Assembly: GCA_024641735.1 (NCBI GenBank)
Contig: JAHECN010000006.1
Coordinates: forward strand, 1-48,521
Length of the DNA stretch: 48,521 bases
From: Gemmatimonadota bacterium
GTDB taxonomy: Bacteria; Gemmatimonadota; Gemmatimonadetes; Gemmatimonadales; GWC2-71-9
Direction of reading: 5' to 3'
Shown: positions 1 to 7,956 of the stretch, piece by piece
Numbering within the stretch: position 1 is the first letter of the stretch
Layout: the number at the start of each line of letters is the position of its first letter
Notes under the pieces: generated by a model
What the model saw: the letters and a program-made list of their open reading frames with translations, nothing else
What the model was told of the DNA's origin: nothing
Database searches by the model: none
Position numbers and translations under genes: made by a program

Positions 1-759
1 CGCCGTCCATCCGTCCTGCAACACGGCGTCGAGCCGCCGCGCGGCGATCATCTTCGGATCGGTGCCATCATGACTCGTCGCGATGGTGACCGCGATCAGT
101 GTGGCACCAGCCACCGCGCGAGTGCGTGCCTGCGCCGAGTATACAAACCCGTCGGCACCGCGTTGCGTAAACCCCTCCGCATCGACCACCGCAGCAGGAT
201 AGCCGAGCTTGGCCACACCGGTTGACGGCACGAACGCCAGTTGCGCAGTTCCCGGCACGCGGAGGAGGATCGCCTGCTTGTCCGCCAACGCGACCGCGCG
301 CACCGTGTCGTTACCGAAGATGGCCAGCGCTTCTGCCTCGTGGAGCCGTAGTTGGAATTCCCTCACTTCGCCGCCGATGCTTCGGGTAAGCACCAAGCGA
401 CCGCCGGGGAGTTTGGTCGGGTACGGGATCTGTTCGTAGGGATCATCGAAGAGGGCATGGAAGCGTGGCATGGAGTCCTGTGCCACCAGCCGCTGCATCG
501 TCGTCCAATTCCAGATGGGAGTACGGAAGATCTCCGGGAGCCGTTCGTCCCAGAGATCGCCGCGATCGAGTGAGAGGTTGAGGGTGCTCTCTTCGCCCCA
601 GAGGAGTCCGCCGAGGAGCCCGTTCCCGATCGGGACGGCCTCGTCCCAGCGGGTGATGGGGGCGGTGAGGTGGAGGGTGGAGCGGGCGTCCTGCGCGGCC
701 ACGGGGCCCGCCAGAAGCACTGCCACCACCCAGAGTCGCCAAGCATCCTTTTGAAACAT
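1..759 (-). CDS. GH95-like secreted glycoside hydrolase, N-terminal part (3' end outside window)
   Basis: The gene is cut by the window edge; 253 residues are visible. They begin with a Sec-type signal peptide (about residues 1-22, ending AAQ). The mature start carries WDEAVPIGNGLLGG (residues 38-51) and LSLDRGDLWDE (62-72), which matches the opening of the N-terminal beta-sandwich domain of GH95-type enzymes (typical pattern W.EA.P.GNGRLGA...LN...LW). Known GH95 members are alpha-L-fucosidases and alpha-L-galactosidases; the catalytic (alpha/alpha)6 barrel would lie outside the window, so the substrate cannot be judged. The ATG at 759 is preceded by GGGAGG four bases upstream. It is divergent from the HExxH gene at 823. 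A role in releasing sugars for the oxidative loci downstream is inference only. Confidence 0.7.
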   Translation of the reverse strand, partial: MFQKDAWRLWVVAVLLAGPVAAQDARSTLHLTAPITRWDEAVPIGNGLLGGLLWGEESTLNLSLDRGDLWDERLPEIFRTPIWNWTTMQRLVAQDSMPRFHALFDDPYEQIPYPTKLPGGRLVLTRSIGGEVREFQLRLHEAEALAIFGNDTVRAVALADKQAILLRVPGTAQLAFVPSTGVAKLGYPAAVVDAEGFTQRGADGFVYSAQARTRAVAGATLIAVTIATSHDGTDPKMIAARRLDAVLQDGWTA

Positions 760-822
760 CTGGCCTCCCATGCCTTGACCTCACCCAGAACCCGCGGCAC
801 CCTTCCCAGAGGAGGAACGTAC

Positions 823-1773
823 GTGACCGAGAGCGCCACGCCAGTCAGTGCACCCAAATTGCCGCGCGCACCGCGCGGTGGTCTGTTGCGTGCCATTGCC
901 ACGCGACTGGTGATCTCCCTCCTCTGCTACAACGCCGCGATCGCGGGATACCTCTGGTTCCTGGCACTCCAGCAGGACCGGGATGTGGTGGCGCTCTACC
1001 AAACCTCGGGCGTGGCACAGGGCGCCGCCGACAGCGCGGCCACCGACCTCCGGCGGTATCAGCTTATTCGCCGGCCGATCATCGACCGCCTCCTCCCCGA
1101 CGGCCACCGTGGCACCCTGGTCCTGCACGAGCTCGGCGGACCAGCCGGCGTCGCGTGGACCCAAAGTTCTGCCATCGGACTCCTGGCCGGCTCGTTGACC
1201 CGCGAACTCTCACGGGGTGGCGCCCTCGCTGGCGAGACCGTGGAGATCCACGAGCGCGCGCACCTGCTCCGGACCTATCACGCCGGCGCTGTCTCCGCGC
1301 TGATGCGCACGATGCCCGCGCCTGCCCCGGACGAGTATGCCGCGACCAATTCGGGAGAACACTTCGCCGAAATGGCGGCGCAGGCCTATCAAATGGTTGT
1401 GGCGCCGGCGAGTCGGCGGAGGCGCTACGATGCCTCGTTCCACCTGCGCGCCGTCGAGCAGCGTGTCCCCGGAACCGCGGGCTTCGTACTCTGGTATCTC
1501 CGGAACATGGACCCGAGCGCGCCGCAGTTTGCCTCGCTCCAACAGACCGCGCGGGAACTGGCTGCAGACCAACTGACGCTCTGGGAGCCGATCTACGCCG
1601 CCCTCGAGACGCAGCAACGGGCCAACGGGACCATGGCCCCGTGGCCCGCCGTGACGCCGCGCCATCGATTGGCGCAGGCGATCGCATCGCTGGAAGAAGA
1701 GGGAACCCGGAGCACCATGGTGATGGCGTTGGCGCTGACGCCAGGGGAGTATTTCCTGCGCCTATTCGAGTAG
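823..1773 (+). CDS. Membrane-anchored HExxH (gluzincin-like) protein
   Basis: The 316-residue protein has a basic N-terminus (residues 11-28), one membrane segment (about 29-48) and a large, presumably extracytoplasmic, domain. That domain contains H-E-R-A-H at 143-147, followed by YHAG (152-155) and N-S-G-E-H-F-A-E at 176-183. The order HExxH, then a downstream Glu in an NxxEHFAE-like block, is the zinc-ligand layout of gluzincin metallopeptidases, including anthrax-lethal-factor-like domains. I chose the GTG at 823 because GGAGG lies seven bases upstream (811-815) and the translation becomes family-like only from here. The last 12 bases overlap the convergent YbjQ gene. No substrate can be assigned. 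Zinc binding is predicted from the motif. Confidence 0.65.
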   Translation: MTESATPVSAPKLPRAPRGGLLRAIATRLVISLLCYNAAIAGYLWFLALQQDRDVVALYQTSGVAQGAADSAATDLRRYQLIRRPIIDRLLPDGHRGTLVLHELGGPAGVAWTQSSAIGLLAGSLTRELSRGGALAGETVEIHERAHLLRTYHAGAVSALMRTMPAPAPDEYAATNSGEHFAEMAAQAYQMVVAPASRRRRYDASFHLRAVEQRVPGTAGFVLWYLRNMDPSAPQFASLQQTARELAADQLTLWEPIYAALETQQRANGTMAPWPAVTPRHRLAQAIASLEEEGTRSTMVMALALTPGEYFLRLFE

Positions 1774-2133
1774 CCGGTCGTTGCTCTCCACCACCACCGC
1801 CGTCCCGTAGCACAACACTTCCGTGACGCCCTGCATCATCTCGTTGGCGTCGTAGCGCACCCCAATCACGGCATTGCCACCCGCCATGTCAGCCTGCATC
1901 AGCATGGTGTCGAAGGCCTGCTCCCGGGCGCGCTCCGCGAGTTCGGTGAACATCGAGATGTTGCCGCCGCGGACCGTCTGGAGCATTGCGCCGAGGGTGC
2001 CGAACATCGAGCGCGACCGCACCACCACGCCACGCACCACGCCGAGCGATTGCACCACCTGATACCCCGGGATATCGAAGGTGGTAGAGGTCATTTCGTG
2101 CGGCACGCTCGCCGCTTGCTTGAGGTAATCCAT
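1762..2133 (-). CDS. YbjQ/UPF0145 family protein, copy 1
   Basis: The 123-residue protein matches the YbjQ (UPF0145, Pfam 'putative heavy-metal binding') family in length and motifs. These include TTFDIPGY near residue 17, LGVVRGVVVRSRS (about 31-43), a central AREQAFDTM helix, GGNAVIGVRYD, and VLCYGTAVVV at the end. Family members form pentameric rings; their biochemical role is not settled. It sits 14 bases downstream of a closely similar second copy, so this is a tandem duplication, probably cotranscribed with the Gfo/Idh/MocA gene. The ATG at 2133 gives the same N-terminus as the neighbour (M-D-x-L-K-Q-A-A). Its 3' end overlaps the convergent gene at 1762-1773. Confidence 0.85.
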   Translation of the reverse strand: MDYLKQAASVPHEMTSTTFDIPGYQVVQSLGVVRGVVVRSRSMFGTLGAMLQTVRGGNISMFTELAERAREQAFDTMLMQADMAGGNAVIGVRYDANEMMQGVTEVLCYGTAVVVESNDRLLE

Positions 2134-2147
2134 CGCGCCCTCGCCTG

Positions 2148-2507
2148 TCAGCCTTGCGGGTCGACGACAACCGCCGTCCCGTAACACAACACCTCCGTCA
2201 CCCCCGGCATCATCTCGTTGGCGTCGTACCGCACCCCGATCACGGCGTTCCCCCCGGCCATGTGGGCCTGGAGCAGCATGGTGTTGTATGCCTGCTCCCG
2301 CGCCTGCTCGGCAAGCGAGGTGAACACGGAAATGTTGCCCCCGAAGATCGTCTGCAGCTTGGCGCCAAACGTCCCCACGACTGAGCGCGAACGCACGACC
2401 ACGCCGCGCACCACACCGAGCGTGGCGACGACATCATATCCCGCGATGTCAAAGGCCGTGCTCGTCATCTCGTGCGGCACCGTGGCCGCCTGCTTCAGCA
2501 AGTCCAT
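2148..2507 (-). CDS. YbjQ/UPF0145 family protein, copy 2
   Basis: The 119-residue paralogue of the next downstream gene shares the same blocks: TSTAFDIAGY, LGVVRGVVVRSRS, GGNAVIGVRYDANEMM and VLCYGTAVVV. The two copies differ mainly in the middle helix (REQAYNTMLLQAHM here). The start codon overlaps the stop of the Gfo/Idh/MocA gene (TAATG, 2505-2509), which points to translational coupling. The family fold is a YbjQ pentamer; function is unknown. Its position at the end of a sugar-dehydrogenase operon may be incidental. Confidence 0.85.
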   Translation of the reverse strand: MDLLKQAATVPHEMTSTAFDIAGYDVVATLGVVRGVVVRSRSVVGTFGAKLQTIFGGNISVFTSLAEQAREQAYNTMLLQAHMAGGNAVIGVRYDANEMMPGVTEVLCYGTAVVVDPQG

Positions 2508-3751
2508 TACGGCTTCCAGGTCCCCTTGGCCACATCCGGCAAGAAGGCGTCGAGCCCCTTCGGCGGGAACGCGACCGTCTTGTCGGACTGCGCACTCATG
2601 TACGCCGTCATCAGGATCTGCATCACTTCCACACCATCGTGAAAGGTGAGCAGCGGCTCTTCCCGGCCCAGGAACACATTCACGAAGTGGCGATTCTCAT
2701 GCACATACCCGTACGCCGACGCTTCGTCCGGCACCACCGGCATCAACCCCATCTCGGCGTTCTGCTTCTCGACCAAATCCTCCCCCGCCGCGCCATGCAC
2801 CTCGCGCGAGAAGAAGCAGTTCAACTCGCTGTTGAGCGTATTCCAGTTCATCGAGTACTCGGGGCCCAGCAACTCACCACTCAACCGTAGCCCGGCACCG
2901 ACAAAGCTCCACGACGTGCTCGCCTCACCGATCACCGTCAATCCTTCGGGTGTCTCGTAGGTGATCGTCACCGACGCAAAGTCCTCGCTCGGACGCTTGG
3001 CGTAGTCCACGTCCTTACCGTAGCGCGCCTTCAGTTGTTTCACATAGGCCGGGCGCGACCACTTGAGCGAGGCGATCCTCCCATTGACACTCACTGGCTT
3101 CAACGACGCCCGCGGCTTCCCCGGCTGCGTCAGGAGAAAGCGCACCACTTCGACCGAGTGACACATCATGTCGTTCAAGACGCCACCGCCCTGCTTCTCA
3201 CCCTGCCAGAACCAGGCATTGTGCGGCCCCGAATGCTCCTCGGCGGCACGCGCCAGATACGGCCGCCCCGTCGTCGCGGCACCACGCGCCCAGATCAGGT
3301 CGCGCCCACGCGTGATCCCCGGCGAGAAGAGCTGGTTCTCCAGGTAGCCATGCTTGATCCCGGCCTTGGTCACCAGCTTGAGCACCTGCTTCGCCTCGGC
3401 GACGCCACGTGCCAGCGGCTTCTCGCAGGCCAGGCCGAGCAGCGTTCCTTTGCCACTGGTCACGGCCGCACAGATCTCCTCGACATTCTCGATCCGCGCC
3501 TGGTTCGGGCCGCAGAGCCAGATCGCATGAATGTTCGGATCGGCGACCATCTCGGTGATGCTCTTGTACGCCTTCGCCGGGCCGACGCCGAGGTCATTGG
3601 CGAGCTTCGCGGCGCTGGCGGCATTCTTCTGGTTGGGGCTCCAGACGCCTCGCACATCGGCGTCGCGCACGGACACCATGGCCTGGATGTGGAAGCGCGT
3701 GTTGAAGCCGGAGCCGATGAAGCCGATGCCTAAACGAGAGGGATACGTCAT
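2507..3751 (-). CDS. Gfo/Idh/MocA family NAD(P)-dependent oxidoreductase
   Basis: The 414-residue protein has an N-terminal Rossmann nucleotide-binding motif (GFIGSGF, residues 10-16) and the family EKP catalytic tripeptide at 110-112 (CEKPLARG). The C-terminal half carries GGGVLNDMMCHSVEVVRF, where the conserved D and H of the substrate site lie. Members oxidise or reduce sugars, inositols or amino sugars with a tightly bound nicotinamide. Several act on 3-keto-sugar intermediates together with TIM-barrel isomerases. No export signal is visible, so it should be cytoplasmic, unlike the Tat-linked genes upstream. It follows the small-subunit gene after a gap occupied by a 7-base repeat hairpin and is coupled to the YbjQ pair downstream. 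Confidence 0.88.
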   Translation of the reverse strand: MTYPSRLGIGFIGSGFNTRFHIQAMVSVRDADVRGVWSPNQKNAASAAKLANDLGVGPAKAYKSITEMVADPNIHAIWLCGPNQARIENVEEICAAVTSGKGTLLGLACEKPLARGVAEAKQVLKLVTKAGIKHGYLENQLFSPGITRGRDLIWARGAATTGRPYLARAAEEHSGPHNAWFWQGEKQGGGVLNDMMCHSVEVVRFLLTQPGKPRASLKPVSVNGRIASLKWSRPAYVKQLKARYGKDVDYAKRPSEDFASVTITYETPEGLTVIGEASTSWSFVGAGLRLSGELLGPEYSMNWNTLNSELNCFFSREVHGAAGEDLVEKQNAEMGLMPVVPDEASAYGYVHENRHFVNVFLGREEPLLTFHDGVEVMQILMTAYMSAQSDKTVAFPPKGLDAFLPDVAKGTWKP

Positions 3752-3773
3752 CTATTCGAGATCCTGAGTTGTG

Positions 3774-3842
3774 GTCGTGAGTCGTGAGTCGTGGGTCGTG
3801 AGAGGTGGTAGCGTTGGGATCGCCGTTGACCTCTCGCGACTC
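3774..3842. repeat. Heptamer repeat hairpin, GTCGTGA family
   Basis: Four exact-period copies of GTCGTGA/G occupy 3774-3801, followed by GAGG. A facing arm at 3830-3842 (CCTCTCGCGACTC) is complementary to the end of the left arm. The spacer is about 24 bases. The element fills the gap between the Gfo/Idh/MocA gene and the small-subunit gene inside sugar locus A. Confidence 0.85.
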
Positions 3843-3853
3843 TCTCCTCGCTT

Positions 3854-4441
3854 CTAGCCTCTCAACTTGTTGTACGCTTCCGCCGTGCACCCCGTCCACT
3901 CCATCACCGGCACGTTCCCCATGTAGCCGAGATCCTCGATACCAATTTCCGAGGTCCAGTAGCCGGATGCGGCGAAGTCCCGGAAGGAGTTGAACCAGGC
4001 GACGCCGTGGGAGAACTCTGCCTTGGCGCGCTTCGGGTAGGCGATCTCGTCGAGCATCGCGCGCCGATCGGCGTCGGAGGCCGTGATGAAGTCCGTGTTG
4101 ACGCGCCGGCGCATCTGGTTGTCGATCCACGCCAGGCCGCCGCGATGCGCCACGCGCATCCCCTGCTCGAGATCGAGAAAGGTGTCCATGAACTCGGGGA
4201 CGCCGGCCTCGGTGGCGGAGCCACCGCGCTCATCACGCGGGAAGAGATAGTCCACCAAGACCTTCACTGTCTCGTACTCGTGCGGCGTGTAGGTCTTCAG
4301 CGCATAGCCGCCGGGTGCCATCCGCGCCGCAGCTGCCGCGCGCGTGGCTTCCGTTGCTTGTACCGGCGTCGGCAGGAGGAAGGCACCACTCGTCGCCGCG
4401 AAGGTCGCGAGCAGTTCACGGCGTGAAAAGTCGTGGCTCAT
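3854..4441 (-). CDS. Gluconate 2-dehydrogenase subunit 3 family protein (Tat-exported small subunit), locus A
   Basis: The 195-residue protein opens with a twin-arginine-type leader (SRRELL at 6-11, hydrophobic stretch 12-24, then PTPVQA). The body has VLVDYLFPRDERGG, followed by a helical region and a C-terminal DFAASGYWTSEIGIEDLGY, typical of the gluconate 2-dehydrogenase subunit 3 family. In characterised FAD glucose, gluconate and fructose dehydrogenases this small subunit is the partner that carries the leader for the GMC subunit. Its ATG overlaps the GMC stop (ATGA, 4438-4441), so the two should be made together. A GGAGGG lies upstream. The pairing strongly supports a periplasmic two-subunit dehydrogenase. 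Confidence 0.88.
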   Translation of the reverse strand: MSHDFSRRELLATFAATSGAFLLPTPVQATEATRAAAAARMAPGGYALKTYTPHEYETVKVLVDYLFPRDERGGSATEAGVPEFMDTFLDLEQGMRVAHRGGLAWIDNQMRRRVNTDFITASDADRRAMLDEIAYPKRAKAEFSHGVAWFNSFRDFAASGYWTSEIGIEDLGYMGNVPVMEWTGCTAEAYNKLRG

Positions 4442-6132
4442 AGCTTTCCCTCCTTCCGCTGATCCGCAATGAAGCGTGAGGTGCGCATCGAGAGCGCCAA
4501 GATGGTCCAAGTCGGATTCTTGTCGGCCTGCGAGACGAACGGCCCGCCATCGGCGACGAAGAGATTCTTGCAATCCCATGCCTGGCAATTCGAATTCACC
4601 ACGGAGGTCGACGGATTGTCACCCATGCGGACGCAGCCGAGCTCATGGATGATCGCGCCGCCGGTGGCGATGCCGTAACCCTGCTCCTTGGTCGGCATCG
4701 TGGAGCGGACTTCGGCGCCCATCTCGGCGAGCAGGGTGCGGAAGGTCTCCTGCATATGCTTGACCTGCAGGTACTCGTGGTCGCTCCACTCCCAGTTGAA
4801 GCGGAGGACTGGAATCCCCCACCGATCGACCGTGCGCGGGTCGAGTTCACAGAACGACTTCTCGTTCGGGATCATCTCACCTCGGCCCGAGAAGCCAATG
4901 GTGGCGCCCCAATTCTTGCGATACTCATCCTTGAGCGAGGAGCCATAGCCCCCGCCGCCGGCGTAGTTCTGGATGCCGCCCATGAAGCCGTAGCCGGGCA
5001 TGCCCATCCCGCCCCAGATTTCGATATGATAGCCGCGCGGGAAGTCGAGCTTCTTGTTGTCGATCCACCACGGCATGTAAAGGTGCGCGCCGCCGACACC
5101 ATCACAGTTGTGGCGTGGCATGTCCATCAACGCGGGAACGAAGCCGCCGACGTCTGTGCCGGTGGTGTCGGTGAGATACTTGCCGACCATCCCGCTCGAG
5201 TTGCCAATTCCTTCTGGGAACTTGGTCGACTTCGAATTCAACATGATCCGCGCGGTCTCACAGGCCGATGCGGCCAGCACCACGACCTTCGCTTCCACCT
5301 TCTCTTCCATTCCCGTCAGCTTGTCGATGAAGAGCACGCCGTCGGCAAGTCCGTCACGGTTGACCGAGACCTCACGCACCATCGCATCGGTACGGATGGT
5401 GAGCTTGCCGGATTGCATGGCCGGGAAGAGCAGGACGTTGGGTGAAGTGAAATTCGAGTTCGTCAGGCAGCCGCGATTGCACTGCCCGCAGTAGTGGCAC
5501 GCGGGACGACCGTTCTTTGGCTTGGTCAGAATCGAGAGACGGGACGGGATGCAGGTGACCTTGTGCTTGTCGGCTGCCTTCTTGACGACGGTCTCCCAAC
5601 AGCGCGGCTTCGGTGCCGGAAGGAAGTTGCCGTCCGGGTGGTTGCGGAGCCCCTCGTTGCTGCCGAAGATGCCGACCAGATCATCGACCTCGTCGTAGTA
5701 CGGCTTGATGTCGTCGTAGGAGATCGGCCAATCCGAGCCGAGGCCGTCCTTGCTCTTCCCCTTGAAGTCGTCCGGGCCGAAGCGGAGGGAGATGCGTCCC
5801 CAGTGATTGGTCCGACCACCGAGCATCCGACCGCGCCACCAGTTGAAACGGGTACCGGGCGCGGTGGTGAACGGTTCGCCGGGAATGTTCCAGCCACCGA
5901 TGCAGGCGTCATGTTCGCCGAAGGGGCGGTCGGGTGTGCTGGCACCGCGCCGATCGGTCTCCCACGGCTGCATCAGCATGGTCGAATCTTTGGTGTTGTC
6001 CCACATCCCGCCCGCCTCGAGCACCAGCACGGTGGCTCCGGCTTTGGTCAGTTCGTGGGCAGCCATGCCACCACCGGCACCAGAGCCGACGATGACGACG
6101 TCATAGACGACGCGTCGCGCAGAATTGTTCAT
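4438..6132 (-). CDS. GMC-family FAD sugar dehydrogenase with predicted [3Fe-4S] cluster, locus A
   Basis: The 564-residue GMC oxidoreductase has an N-terminal FAD dinucleotide motif (GSGAGG, 16-21) and a substrate/FAD loop around residues 97-115. C212-x5-C218-x3-C222 lies within ACHYCGQCNRGC. This spacing is that of the [3Fe-4S] ligands in the bacterial FAD glucose dehydrogenase alpha subunit. The C-terminus carries the catalytic His block (IIHELGCVRMG) and the later N-P-T-W-T-I Asn. The enzyme should oxidise a sugar hydroxyl in the periplasm. It has no leader of its own and would be exported with the Tat-bearing small subunit. I chose the ATG at 6132; an in-frame TTG at 6174 has a Shine-Dalgarno sequence touching the codon and is unlikely. 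No cytochrome subunit gene is nearby. Confidence 0.9.
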   Translation of the reverse strand: MNNSARRVVYDVVIVGSGAGGGMAAHELTKAGATVLVLEAGGMWDNTKDSTMLMQPWETDRRGASTPDRPFGEHDACIGGWNIPGEPFTTAPGTRFNWWRGRMLGGRTNHWGRISLRFGPDDFKGKSKDGLGSDWPISYDDIKPYYDEVDDLVGIFGSNEGLRNHPDGNFLPAPKPRCWETVVKKAADKHKVTCIPSRLSILTKPKNGRPACHYCGQCNRGCLTNSNFTSPNVLLFPAMQSGKLTIRTDAMVREVSVNRDGLADGVLFIDKLTGMEEKVEAKVVVLAASACETARIMLNSKSTKFPEGIGNSSGMVGKYLTDTTGTDVGGFVPALMDMPRHNCDGVGGAHLYMPWWIDNKKLDFPRGYHIEIWGGMGMPGYGFMGGIQNYAGGGGYGSSLKDEYRKNWGATIGFSGRGEMIPNEKSFCELDPRTVDRWGIPVLRFNWEWSDHEYLQVKHMQETFRTLLAEMGAEVRSTMPTKEQGYGIATGGAIIHELGCVRMGDNPSTSVVNSNCQAWDCKNLFVADGGPFVSQADKNPTWTILALSMRTSRFIADQRKEGKL

Positions 6133-6253
6133 GAGGACCGTAGTGTTGGAGGAGCAGGTCGTCGCATACGGCAACTCCGGAAGGTACGTGACTTCGGGGC
6201 GGCTGTCATCCTGCAGTGTGCCCCATCATCGGGGCGGGATAGAATTCGGAATT

Positions 6254-7045
6254 ATGGCATCTGCTCCGTCCTTTCGCTTCGCCGAGGAGAAGCCCGACCC
6301 CCGCCTGGCGGCGTGGATTTGGCGCTACTGGGAATTCGGGGTCGAGCACGGGGCACCCCTACTCCATCACGTCCCACCTGATGGTGCCACCTCCCTCCTC
6401 GTCCCCATCATACCGGGGCAGGCGACTGCCGCCATTCTCAGTGGCCCTTGGCTGGAGCCGCTGGTGCTCCCGGTTGTTGCGGGGAGCCGCTACATTGGGG
6501 TCCGCTTCCTTCCGGGGGCTGCCGCACCCTTCGTGGGGGTCGACGCCGAAACGCTGGTCAACCGGACGCGGCCGGCCGCGAACACACTCGGACCGCTCGC
6601 CGAGCAACTGGCCCGCGGGGTGGCGGCCTCGGGCTCCCTCGTCGAGGCGACCCGGGTGATGAACCCGCTCTTGAACTCCCACAGTGCTGGAGTGGCACAC
6701 CCAGACGAGCGGGTCCAGCGAGCGGTCACCCGCCTGACCGCGAGCGGCGGAAGAACAGCCATCACCATACTGTCAAAGGAGTTGGGAACTTCGCAGCGCA
6801 CACTACTACGTTGGTTCCGCGCGGCGACAGGTCTCTCCCCAAAGCAGTTTGCCCGGGTGCAGCGCTTCCGGTCGGCCGCCATGGCGATGGTCGGGAGTCA
6901 CCCTTCGCTCAGCCGAGTCGCGGCCGAGGGTGGCTACGCGGACCAGCCGCACCTGACCCATGAATTCGTCTCCCTCATGGGCCTCACGCCGGCCGAGATG
7001 CAGGCGATCGTCAGCGCCACCCGCCATGAGAATCTCTCGTACTGA
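6254..7045 (+). CDS. AraC-family transcriptional regulator
   Basis: The 263-residue protein has an N-terminal ligand/beta-rich domain of the DUF6597 type (PDPRLAAWIWRYW near residue 15; HHVPPDGATSLLV; GVRFLPGAAAPF) and a C-terminal AraC-type double helix-turn-helix. In the latter, LGTSQRTLLRWFRAATGLSPK and the following YADQPHLTHEF block are recognisable. It is transcribed divergently from the sugar locus A operon with a 121-base gap, so it is the likely regulator of that operon; the inducer is unknown. The start at 6254 is the first ATG after the gap. A TAGAAT -10-like hexamer at 6240-6245 would give a nearly leaderless message, but no good -35 accompanies it. Confidence 0.85.
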   Translation: MASAPSFRFAEEKPDPRLAAWIWRYWEFGVEHGAPLLHHVPPDGATSLLVPIIPGQATAAILSGPWLEPLVLPVVAGSRYIGVRFLPGAAAPFVGVDAETLVNRTRPAANTLGPLAEQLARGVAASGSLVEATRVMNPLLNSHSAGVAHPDERVQRAVTRLTASGGRTAITILSKELGTSQRTLLRWFRAATGLSPKQFARVQRFRSAAMAMVGSHPSLSRVAAEGGYADQPHLTHEFVSLMGLTPAEMQAIVSATRHENLSY

Positions 7046-7115
7046 CCATTTTCTTCAAGACATCCTGTTGGCGCCAGGCCATCTTCCGGGTAGCCCCGTC
7101 ACCTCTGGAGAGCGC

Positions 7116-7658
7116 ATGCGTGTCCTTCCCATGATCTTCGCCGCCGCCCTCGCGGCGACACCGCTCGTCGCCCAGCAGGGTCCGCCCCCTTTCGACCATT
7201 CGGTCCTCGCCTTCTTTGACAAACTGGCGGGGGAATGGACCGGAACCGCCTGGATCGTCCTGGGCCCCGATGGCCGACACAATGTCGTCCAGCGCGAATC
7301 GGCAAAGTGGGTCGCCGGCAAGACGGTCTTTGTGGTGGAGGGTCTCGGGGTCGAGAAGATGCCGGATGGCACCATGCGCACTGTACATGACGCCTTCGCC
7401 ACCATCTATGTGGACCGGGATGGCAAGACACCGCGGATGCGCGCCTTCGTGGCGTCGGGTCAATGGCAGGACATGGACCTGAAGGTTCTTGCCGATGGTT
7501 ATGACTGGGCGATGACCGTCCCGGGCGACATCCGGATCCGCTACGAGATGCGTTTTGACTCCGCGGGGCGCTGGGTCGAGAAGGGGTTCATGTCGCGCGA
7601 CCAGGGCGCGACATGGATCCCCAACTTCGAGATGACGCTGAGCCGCGTGAAGCCGTAG
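7116..7658 (+). CDS. Secreted DUF1579-like protein
   Basis: The 180-residue protein has a signal peptide (about 1-20, ending VAQQ). Then comes a single lipocalin-like domain with FDKLAGEWTGTAW, a WVAGKTVFVVEG block, and a C-terminal MSRDQGATWIPNFEMTLSR. Proteins of this type (DUF1579 and relatives, 'LxGxWxG' opening) are widespread secreted or periplasmic proteins of unknown ligand. The ATG at 7116 has GGAGAG upstream (7107-7112). It lies 70 bases downstream of the AraC gene on the same strand and could be cotranscribed. Confidence 0.7.
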   Translation: MRVLPMIFAAALAATPLVAQQGPPPFDHSVLAFFDKLAGEWTGTAWIVLGPDGRHNVVQRESAKWVAGKTVFVVEGLGVEKMPDGTMRTVHDAFATIYVDRDGKTPRMRAFVASGQWQDMDLKVLADGYDWAMTVPGDIRIRYEMRFDSAGRWVEKGFMSRDQGATWIPNFEMTLSRVKP

Positions 7659-7675
7659 GGGGTGTCAGTGGCCCT

Positions 7676-7885
7676 TCACCCGGAACTGTCCTTCCGGGTG
7701 GAGAAGCCAAAGATCGAATACGCCGGACAGCGCGCCGCCGTCGAGGTCACCAGAAAGACGATTGCAATGACCCCAAGGACGGTGGCGACCGTGCCGCTGA
7801 TCCGATCGGTGAAGTAGAGGAACGCAATACCCAGTGCGACAAGAATCCGGATGATGCGGTCTGCATTGCCCATGTTGGCCTGCAT
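7676..7885 (-). CDS. DUF2892-like small inner-membrane protein
   Basis: The 69-residue protein starts MQANMGNADRIIRI, has two membrane segments (about 11-29 and 31-48), and then a conserved C-P-A-Y-S-I-F-G-F-S-T tail. This is the DUF2892 (YgaP-like transmembrane) pattern, in which the CPxY motif follows the second helix. Some members are fused to rhodanese domains; here there is none. GGGAGG precedes the ATG. It is convergent with the DUF1579-like gene (17-base gap). Function is unknown. Confidence 0.8.
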   Translation of the reverse strand: MQANMGNADRIIRILVALGIAFLYFTDRISGTVATVLGVIAIVFLVTSTAARCPAYSIFGFSTRKDSSG

Positions 7886-7956
7886 CGGATACCTCCCTGG
7901 AGTGGTCCCTGTGCAGCCCGAGCGAGACAACCGCTCGGGCCGCTCGTTTGACGCTA

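Noticed and set aside
6133-6174. TTG start for the locus A GMC gene
   Set aside because: GGAG touches the TTG with no spacing and the extra residues are not family-like; ATG at 6132 is preferred.
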